This document shows positions 59,098 through 64,000 of a stretch of DNA of 64,000 nucleotides, piece after piece. The DNA comes from a virus. Every line of letters starts with the position of its first letter. Within the stretch, counting starts at the first letter, position 1. The stretch is from positions 124,001-188,000 of the IMG/VR virus record IMGVR_UViG_3300025881_000006. One strand, 5' to 3'. The notes under the pieces were generated by a model that ran no database searches, was not told the DNA's origin, and saw only the letters and a program-made list of their open reading frames with translations. The position numbers were made by a program, and so were the translations under genes.

Positions 59098-59415
59098 ATG
59101 GGGTTTAAAACGATAGTACTCAAACCAATGTTAATAGAGTATCACTGCGATAAGTGTAACACGTTAATGACACTGGATGAATATAGTACCAATGCCCACA
59201 TTAAACTATCACGTGGGTTAGGTGTACGGCATAAGTGTAATGACAGTGCTTGTAATACAGTTATGTACTTCAGTGCTATCATGCCTGCTACCGTTCAGGT
59301 TAAACCTAACCAAAGGTTTACTAAGGACATGTTGAAAATGTTTATTGCAACAGAACCTACTCCAGATGAACTGCTAACTGTGGAGTTGATAGATAAACCG
59401 TCCCCTAGAGAGTAA
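59098..59415 (+). CDS. Zinc-ribbon-like small protein
   Basis: 105 residues, two bases behind the spanin gene. YHCDKCNTL and RHKCNDSACNTV form a C-x-x-C...C-x-x-x-x-C set suited to one zinc. No further domain. Function unknown. Confidence 0.5.
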   Translation: MGFKTIVLKPMLIEYHCDKCNTLMTLDEYSTNAHIKLSRGLGVRHKCNDSACNTVMYFSAIMPATVQVKPNQRFTKDMLKMFIATEPTPDELLTVELIDKPSPRE

Positions 59416-59419
59416 TCGT

Positions 59420-59782
59420 ATGGAAGTATATACATACCAGATAGGTAAGGTGCCCGATATGGGCAATAGTAGCATTGTACAGTACGATGTGACTGTCATG
59501 TCAGGAGATAAGACATTCGCTCCTACGTGGCATTTATTATCAGCTTATAAAGCCGGTACTATAACAGCTGAACAGTACACTACTACTTTTATAAATATCA
59601 TGCGTGAACGATATCTAGATGCACCCCATGAGTTTGCTACTTTAGCAGAACATGAATGCATTGCTTTTGGCTGCTACTGTAAACCAAAAGACTTTTGTCA
59701 TCGCCATCTCTTGGTTGATATATTCTCCGATTATTGCCACAACAAAGGCATCGATTTTCATTATAGCGGGGAGTTAACCTAA
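59420..59782 (+). CDS. DUF488-like conserved phage protein
   Basis: 120 residues. The C-terminal motif FGCYCKPKDFCHRHLLVDI is typical of small phage and bacterial proteins of the DUF488/DUF4326 type (C-x-C-x-P-x-x-C-H). Function of the family is not established to my knowledge. Overlaps the next start by one base (TAATG). Confidence 0.6.
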   Translation: MEVYTYQIGKVPDMGNSSIVQYDVTVMSGDKTFAPTWHLLSAYKAGTITAEQYTTTFINIMRERYLDAPHEFATLAEHECIAFGCYCKPKDFCHRHLLVDIFSDYCHNKGIDFHYSGELT

Positions 59783-60081
59783 TGGGTAAGCCTGAAATAA
59801 AAGATAGTGTCGAGGGACACGAGTTCGTTGAGAAGAGAAGTACTGACCACGTCATTCATGAATTGGTATACATATTAATGAAGTTACGCCTAGCGCAGTT
59901 GACCGTAATGTTCTTTATGTGTTACCTACTGTATGATTTTCATATATTCTATAAAGCCAACTTCCACGACTTAGTAGAATGGCAAATGATATCAGTGGTG
60001 GCGTACATAGGCGGTTTTCTAACCGCAGTGAAATTCATGTTCGAACAATTCACTACACCTGTAAAACGTGAACACTTATAA
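59782..60081 (+). CDS. Small membrane protein
   Basis: 99 residues. An acidic and basic N-terminal half (EFVEKRSTDH) is followed by hydrophobic segments LTVMFFMCYLLYDFHIFY and MISVVAYIGGFLTAVKFMF, with a short basic tail. Translationally coupled to the DUF488-like gene. Confidence 0.5.
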   Translation: MGKPEIKDSVEGHEFVEKRSTDHVIHELVYILMKLRLAQLTVMFFMCYLLYDFHIFYKANFHDLVEWQMISVVAYIGGFLTAVKFMFEQFTTPVKREHL

Positions 60082-60113
60082 CTAAATTTACAATAACACA
60101 AAAAGGAAACACA

Positions 60114-60314
60114 ATGGACCAAGCTACAGGTTTAGAAGCAATGCAACAACAGTTTATGAATAGACTACATGTCAATCCTAAATTATTAGCCAATTCAGTT
60201 ACCTATGCAATGACAGGACACACGATACCACCCGTGCCTCGTCGTAACGCAGGTGACATCATGCAGCAGATCAATGCCGACCTTGCAGAACACGGTATCT
60301 CAGTTAAACAGTAA
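60114..60314 (+). CDS. Small hypothetical protein
   Basis: 66 residues, starting AAAGGAAACACA-ATG. Gln/Met-rich, helical at both ends (MQQQFMNRLH; IMQQINADLAEH). The last gene before a hairpin-octamer. Function unknown. Confidence 0.45.
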   Translation: MDQATGLEAMQQQFMNRLHVNPKLLANSVTYAMTGHTIPPVPRRNAGDIMQQINADLAEHGISVKQ

Positions 60315-60331
60315 CGTGGGGAAAGTAAAGG

Positions 60332-60366
60332 GAGAGTAGGGGTAGCGCCCTACTCTCTTATGCCGT
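60332..60366 (+). terminator. Hairpin followed by TATGCCGT
   Basis: GAGAGTAGGG (60332-60341) pairs with CCCTACTCTC (60348-60357); TATGCCGT at 60359-60366. The stem halves are the same 10-mers as in the element at 33649-33672. Confidence 0.8.
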
Positions 60367-60380
60367 AACGTATTAAAACA

Positions 60381-60394
60381 CAGACCTACATCAT
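60381..60394 (+). promoter_or_regulatory. Candidate promoter block CAGACCTACATCAT
   Basis: Exact copy of the 14-mer at 38336-38349, 14 bases behind TATGCCGT and before the gene at 60472. Related to the blocks at 3659 and 56562. Confidence 0.5.
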
Positions 60395-60471
60395 TTCTAT
60401 GTTAAAGAATAGACGCTTTAACCGCTGATAAAACAGTGTCTTATTAAACTACTTAAAATTAGGATATAGTA

Positions 60472-61062
60472 ATGAATAAACAATTTATTGTGAAGATAAA
60501 AGATTGTGGTAACTTTTGGTTTGATACCTGTGATACTATAGGTATATGGGCTGAACCTGAAGTTGAGGAGGGGAAAGGCAGCAGTCTTTGTATCTCTTTG
60601 GATGATGGTAAAGAATATAAATGCTATGCTGATGACTTTGGAATGATTATCATTGAAACATTCACTGGTCAAACTGTTGAGGTAATAAAAGCAAAGGCTT
60701 ACATTGACAAGCTTATTACTGCTGGTAAGTATGATGAGAACGACTCCAGAATGTCGATATTAGCCATGCAAGAACGTCAGCGTAACCGTCCAGTAGGAAC
60801 CGTGTCACCACCCCTTGGTTGGAGTACCATAAAGAATCGTAATCTACCTACCACCTATGATGAGGCGATGAATAGCATTCAACTATATATGGGGGTTGGT
60901 TTGAATCTTCCTGATGAAACTCTACACCTGACTAACGATAACGGTTGGACTATTGCACACGAGATGGCAAGTAGAGGATTTGTCTTTCCAAAAGACAGTA
61001 AACTACTTACACTGGCAGATAGCAACGGTGTCACGGTTGAATCGGTTATCATCACCCGGTAA
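60472..61062 (+). CDS. Ankyrin-like repeat protein with N-terminal beta domain
   Basis: 196 residues. The N-terminal 70 residues look beta-rich. The C-terminal part has the ankyrin-like unit LTNDNGWTIAHEMASRGFVF followed by LLTLADSNGVTVESV, close to repeats in the proteins at 2068 and 3713. A promoter-like block stands upstream, as for the gene at 3713. Both shared repeats and shared promoters suggest a coordinated small family, perhaps early host-interaction proteins. Confidence 0.6.
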   Translation: MNKQFIVKIKDCGNFWFDTCDTIGIWAEPEVEEGKGSSLCISLDDGKEYKCYADDFGMIIIETFTGQTVEVIKAKAYIDKLITAGKYDENDSRMSILAMQERQRNRPVGTVSPPLGWSTIKNRNLPTTYDEAMNSIQLYMGVGLNLPDETLHLTNDNGWTIAHEMASRGFVFPKDSKLLTLADSNGVTVESVIITR

Positions 61063-61070
61063 ACAATACT

Positions 61071-61094
61071 GGTAGGGTACTATCGTATCCTACC
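61071..61094 (+). terminator. Weak hairpin
   Basis: GGTAGG (61071-61076) pairs with CCTACC (61089-61094), with GTAC/GTA inside. The tail TTCTATC has no octamer. Located between the genes at 60472 and 61186. Confidence 0.4.
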
Positions 61095-61136
61095 TTCTAT
61101 CTTTAATACTATCCCTTACTAAAGAGAGATTAAGAA

Positions 61137-61193
61137 ATGAAAACAACTATAATAAAAGAGAATGTTTTTAACGTGGAGGTAGAGTATGTTTGA
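61137..61193 (+). CDS. Possible 18-residue leader peptide
   Basis: ATG at 61137 preceded by AAAGAGAGATTAAG; 18 codons (MKTTIIKENVFNVEVEYV) ending in TGA at 61191-61193, overlapping the start of the next gene by eight bases. It may couple translation to that gene. Very short, so doubtful. Confidence 0.25.
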   Translation: MKTTIIKENVFNVEVEYV

Positions 61194-61605
61194 TATACTA
61201 TTACTTCCTGCATCGTTTGTATTTATCCCTATAGTACTTGCTGCTGTATTTGGTACCATGGTAGGTGCTGAAGAATCAGTAGTACTTACCGTTCCTAAGT
61301 GGCGTAGAATGAAAGAGGCTGTATCGCAGGGGTATAGGTTACCCGCACGAGCAGTGATTGAACAGTTCTGTTATAACGCAGTTATATGGGCGGTGATAGT
61401 AGTAGCAGTTGTCAATACAGAGGCATTTAACCTGTTTACATTTACCTTTTCTATAATGAGTATTATCAGTAGTTGGTTTAAGTATAAACATCGTCATAAA
61501 TTCTCATTTCTACCTAACTGGACAGTCTACCACAGTATTCGCTATTGTACCTTAATAATGGGTATCTTAATTGGAATTGTTGTCACTACACAAGGCATGT
61601 CGTAA
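61186..61605 (+). CDS. Multi-pass membrane protein
   Basis: 139 residues. Hydrophobic segments lie at about 3-26, 61-80, 82-95 and 119-136, with a basic loop between the first two (KWRRMKEAVSQGYRLPAR) and another near 97-107 (FKYKHRHKF). GTGGAGGTAGAGT precedes the start. The stop overlaps the next start (TAATG). Function unknown. Confidence 0.5.
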   Translation: MFDILLLPASFVFIPIVLAAVFGTMVGAEESVVLTVPKWRRMKEAVSQGYRLPARAVIEQFCYNAVIWAVIVVAVVNTEAFNLFTFTFSIMSIISSWFKYKHRHKFSFLPNWTVYHSIRYCTLIMGILIGIVVTTQGMS

Positions 61606-61940
61606 TGAACGTTATTATACCTGAAACTCTTATTAAGAAACATTTAATTCCTGCTTTAAAAGAAATGGATGTATTTAATAGGCAAGGAAATACAAACCCA
61701 GTCGAACTATTAAAGCTAGAAGCTGGAGGTAGGTACACCGAGGTAGTTAAGAAAGTAAGCCTATGTTTAAACTCTGAACATTATAAATCTAAAGGTAGTA
61801 CATTAAACATCAGTAAAGAAGATGTCTACTATGCTCAGATAGAGGAAGGGTTAGAACCATACATCGGTACACTAACATCTATAACGGTATCACACCGTCG
61901 TACGGTATTCTTTGTTGACTGTTGGGTAAAGCTAACTTAG
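61605..61940 (+). CDS. Hypothetical protein
   Basis: 111 residues from ATG 61605 (one-base overlap with the previous stop); a longer in-frame version from 61545 would read through the upstream membrane gene's end. Mixed alpha/beta composition, no motif. Last plus-strand gene before the convergent junction. Confidence 0.45.
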   Translation: MNVIIPETLIKKHLIPALKEMDVFNRQGNTNPVELLKLEAGGRYTEVVKKVSLCLNSEHYKSKGSTLNISKEDVYYAQIEEGLEPYIGTLTSITVSHRRTVFFVDCWVKLT

Positions 61941-61947
61941 TAAAGGC

Positions 61948-61990
61948 GGCATAAAAGAAAGGGCTTCCACCCTTTCTTTTTTTTATGCGT
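61948..61990. terminator. Bidirectional hairpin flanked by octamers
   Basis: AAAAGAAAGGG (61953-61963) pairs with CCCTTTCTTTT (61970-61980). TATGCGT follows at 61984-61990; the left GGCATAA is TTATGCC on the minus strand. Almost identical to the element at 43977-44020, including the stem. It separates the convergent genes ending at 61940 and 61992. Confidence 0.82.
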
Positions 61991-61991
61991 T

Positions 61992-62840
61992 TTATGACTC
62001 TACGGGCTCTTTGTCTACTTTATCCAGATGTATATAGCGATACAGATTAGACTGACCACTACAATACTCCCCTCGATATATCCCTTCCAAATAATGCATG
62101 TTCATTAAATGCCCAGTAGCATCTCTAGTAAACATAGGTCCGGCATTATACTTCTCATAATGCTTAGCCCCTACCCTAAATACATAATCCTTCATATTAC
62201 CAAAATGTTCTACTACTACACCATCAGGAAATTCATCCTGAGCACCTGCAATAGTAAAGAACTCCACCTTAGATAAATCCAAGTTAGCTTTAAGTAATAC
62301 TTTAGCAACATTAGACAATATGATACCACCTTGAGAGTGGGCAATTATCTTAATGGTCTTACCATCCATAATAGGCATTGTAAGATACGCAGCCATCACT
62401 TTAGCAATAGATTGAATCTTATCAGAGCTTCTACCTATCATGGCCTCACAGAGGTCCCTGTAGACTCCTTCAGTGGGATTATAGATACCGGTGATAGGAC
62501 GATTCAATAATTTACTTAAACCCTTTAGATTGATGTTAAGGACACGCTCATCTGTCTTGATACCATTAATGAAGAACCATAGTTCGTCTTGCTCCCCCAT
62601 CACTACATCTGAACTACGAAAGATATCTCCTTCCTTTATATAAGTAGGATCTTTTGGTTTCATTAAAGACGTGAGTATACCGGTTACTCTAACAGGGTCA
62701 GGTGGTCTATTGAGACGACGCTCCTCCATACCAAATCTACCACTATCCTCAGGATTAACGGTGTAGATATATTTAATAAGTCTTACGTACTTGAATAGTA
62801 CAAATACTTCCTTGGATAGCCTAATGATAAATTTAAACAT
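61992..62840 (-). CDS. Alpha/beta-hydrolase (lipase/esterase-like)
   Basis: 282 residues. The nucleophile elbow IIAHSQGGIIL has G-x-S-x-G-like form (H-S-Q-G-G) near residue 170. Earlier, LWFFINGIKTDERVLNINLK resembles the first strand and oxyanion region of serine esterases, and GVYRDLCEAM precedes the lid-like helices. A later Asp (GAQDEFPDG) and His (ATGHLMNMHYLEG) can complete the triad. The N-terminal 27 residues are hydrophobic and basic, possibly membrane-associated. The natural substrate is not evident: a lipid, a polymer or a host signal are possible. Confidence 0.7.
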   Translation of the reverse strand: MFKFIIRLSKEVFVLFKYVRLIKYIYTVNPEDSGRFGMEERRLNRPPDPVRVTGILTSLMKPKDPTYIKEGDIFRSSDVVMGEQDELWFFINGIKTDERVLNINLKGLSKLLNRPITGIYNPTEGVYRDLCEAMIGRSSDKIQSIAKVMAAYLTMPIMDGKTIKIIAHSQGGIILSNVAKVLLKANLDLSKVEFFTIAGAQDEFPDGVVVEHFGNMKDYVFRVGAKHYEKYNAGPMFTRDATGHLMNMHYLEGIYRGEYCSGQSNLYRYIHLDKVDKEPVES

Positions 62841-62886
62841 AATACAGCCTTTAATTACAATTAATGTATTTTATTACATAAGATTA

Positions 62887-62922
62887 ACGGCATAAGAAAG
62901 AGGAAGGTTTCCCCTCCTCTTT
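62887..62922 (-). terminator. Minus-strand hairpin followed by TTATGCCGT
   Basis: On the minus strand, AAAGAGGA (complement of 62915-62922) pairs with TCCTCTTT (complement of 62897-62904), then TTATGCCGT (complement of 62887-62895). It lies behind the gene at 62932-63657, showing that the module faces the direction of transcription. Confidence 0.75.
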
Positions 62923-62931
62923 AGTAAGGTA

Positions 62932-63657
62932 CTATGCCGGTATATACCGTTCGTTGCTGGTACCAAATGCAAGTAACGTAGAGGTACGTTCTTCTACATC
63001 TGTTACTAACATTGTCCCTGGATTTTCAGGGTCATCGATTGTCGCTAAGAAAGCTACAATACCAGCTACGCCATCTTTGACTTCCTGTAGTTCTAAATCT
63101 ACATAGGTAGCATTGAATAAACGTTCTCTGATAACCGTCAGTGTTTCATCACCTTGTGTTCTAATCGCCACTTCTTCATTCAAAGTCAAACGACGTTGTA
63201 ACGCAGAGGTAGTAATGATTTTAACAACAGGCATGTTAACTGTAGTGTAGTCAAAAGTAAACGTTACTCTTTCCAACTCCGCAATCGTCATGTCAGGCAC
63301 TGATGCTTCTAATGCATTACCAGCTGAACGAATGGCTGACTTTTGAGCATACAGTAGTATCAATGAATCATGGTCTTGATTACTGACCGAGCGCTCTTTA
63401 GCACGTTGTAATCTCCAACCACCCACACCTTCCACTTCAACCATCAGTGCAGCAACTTGACTTTTAATTCTAGCAACTGCTTCAGTCTGTAAAGACTCAT
63501 CGACGGCTAGTTCCCACACACTACCGTTAAAACGTGGCTTGTGAGTATCGGTAGCATCCATAGGGGCGACTTTAGTATAAAGACCCCTTGCCATCCCCGG
63601 TTTAGAAACTATTGTACCGGTTAAGAAACCTAGTTGATTATAGGTATATAACTTCAT
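62932..63657 (-). CDS. Tail-fibre-assembly-like protein
   Basis: 241 residues. The N-terminus with TYNQLGFLTGTIVSKPG and, near residue 43, KPRFNGSVWELAVDE resembles the Tfa-type head domain (x-F-x-G-x-x-W). The rest is helical with a C-terminal beta portion. Tfa proteins help fold tail fibres. The upstream gene overlaps it by four bases (ATGA), so they are coupled; that gene may be a fibre or another virion protein. Confidence 0.45.
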   Translation of the reverse strand: MKLYTYNQLGFLTGTIVSKPGMARGLYTKVAPMDATDTHKPRFNGSVWELAVDESLQTEAVARIKSQVAALMVEVEGVGGWRLQRAKERSVSNQDHDSLILLYAQKSAIRSAGNALEASVPDMTIAELERVTFTFDYTTVNMPVVKIITTSALQRRLTLNEEVAIRTQGDETLTVIRERLFNATYVDLELQEVKDGVAGIVAFLATIDDPENPGTMLVTDVEERTSTLLAFGTSNERYIPA

Positions 63658-64000
63658 GGTTGTTCATCTCCTACAATGTACAGGAATTTATTAAACGTCA
63701 TGTCCAATTCAGTTTGATTACTACCTTCAAACCAAATTTCAGGAGCAATGAAGCTGTAAGGGACTGTTGCACCTACAGAGTATGTCTCATCAGTAGTGAG
63801 AATATGTAACTGTCCAGTTAACTCGCTAACGAAACCTTCACCACCTACGGCCTGAAATAGTACATCTGTACCGTAAACGTCTACAGGAGATTCACCAGGT
63901 CTAATTAACTGAGACCTTGTCGCATTATTAAATAGCATGTCTCCAGTATCTGAAACAATAATCCTACTATTACGATCATTGTTACTTACCAAGCCCGAAC
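63654..64000 (-). CDS. Virion protein, 5' part outside the window
   Basis: The frame is open to the end of the window with no ATG seen, so the N-terminus is missing; about 115 residues are visible. The visible part looks like beta repeats (SELTGQLHILTTDETYSVGA and similar), as in tail fibres or spikes. It overlaps the tail-fibre-assembly-like gene by four bases, which supports a fibre identity. Confidence 0.5.
   Translation of the reverse strand, partial: SGLVSNNDRNSRIIVSDTGDMLFNNATRSQLIRPGESPVDVYGTDVLFQAVGGEGFVSELTGQLHILTTDETYSVGATVPYSFIAPEIWFEGSNQTELDMTFNKFLYIVGDEQP

Overview
This window is part of the genome of a large tailed bacteriophage with a contractile-type virion, most likely a relative of the phiKZ-like jumbo phages. 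The supporting features are: a 719-residue capsid-like protein with an apparent N-terminal propeptide; a 903-residue portal candidate; a family of large internal-head-like proteins with a (S/A/G)-x-E processing signature; a split multisubunit RNA polymerase piece (beta N-terminal half); a phage DnaB-type helicase; and a thymidylate synthase with thymidylate kinase. Base composition is moderately AT-rich and genes are dense. No rRNA, convincing tRNA, CRISPR array, integrase or insertion sequence was found. A PEP-CTERM sorting tail on one secreted protease suggests a Gram-negative host with an exosortase system, for example a marine gammaproteobacterium. The host is inferred.

Layout. 1-4.3 kb: end of an internal-head-like gene, an acidic protein, an ankyrin-like repeat protein, a lipoprotein lytic transglycosylase and small membrane proteins. 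4.4-6.3 kb (minus): the exonuclease half plus motif A of a family B DNA polymerase that stops before motifs B and C. 6.4-9.6 kb: HExxH metallopeptidase and an internal-head-like protein. 9.6-13.5 kb (minus): two tail/baseplate-type genes. 13.5-26 kb: virion genes, including three consecutive internal-head paralogues and a run of four overlapping structural genes. 26-31.6 kb: secreted endonuclease I, small membrane proteins, thymidylate synthase. 31.6-33.6 kb: two HDOD-domain proteins. 33.7-35.2 kb (minus): replicative helicase. 35.9-43.4 kb: major capsid candidate, tail-anchored coiled-coil protein, RNA polymerase beta N-half, a protein with a low-complexity linker. 44.0-49.7 kb: portal (minus) and two structural genes. 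49.7-54.2 kb: nucleic-acid metabolism (RuvC-like resolvase, all-alpha dUTPase, two NMP kinases). 54.2-61.9 kb: accessory genes, including a PEP-CTERM matrixin-like metalloprotease and a nested spanin pair. 62-64 kb (minus): alpha/beta hydrolase, a tail-fibre-assembly-like protein and a partial virion gene.

How it fits together. The window combines head and tail building blocks, DNA replication and dTTP supply, part of the phage transcription machinery, lysis proteins, and secreted or signalling proteins probably aimed at the host. The most striking non-coding feature is a repeated module: a strong hairpin followed directly by TATGCCGT (or TATGCGT). It ends many transcription units on both strands, and in convergent gene pairs one hairpin carries the octamer on both sides. 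In four places the octamer is followed, after about 15 bases, by a second conserved block (GACCTAYATYAY) that looks like a phage promoter. Functions marked as inference rest on motif reading only; no database search was run.
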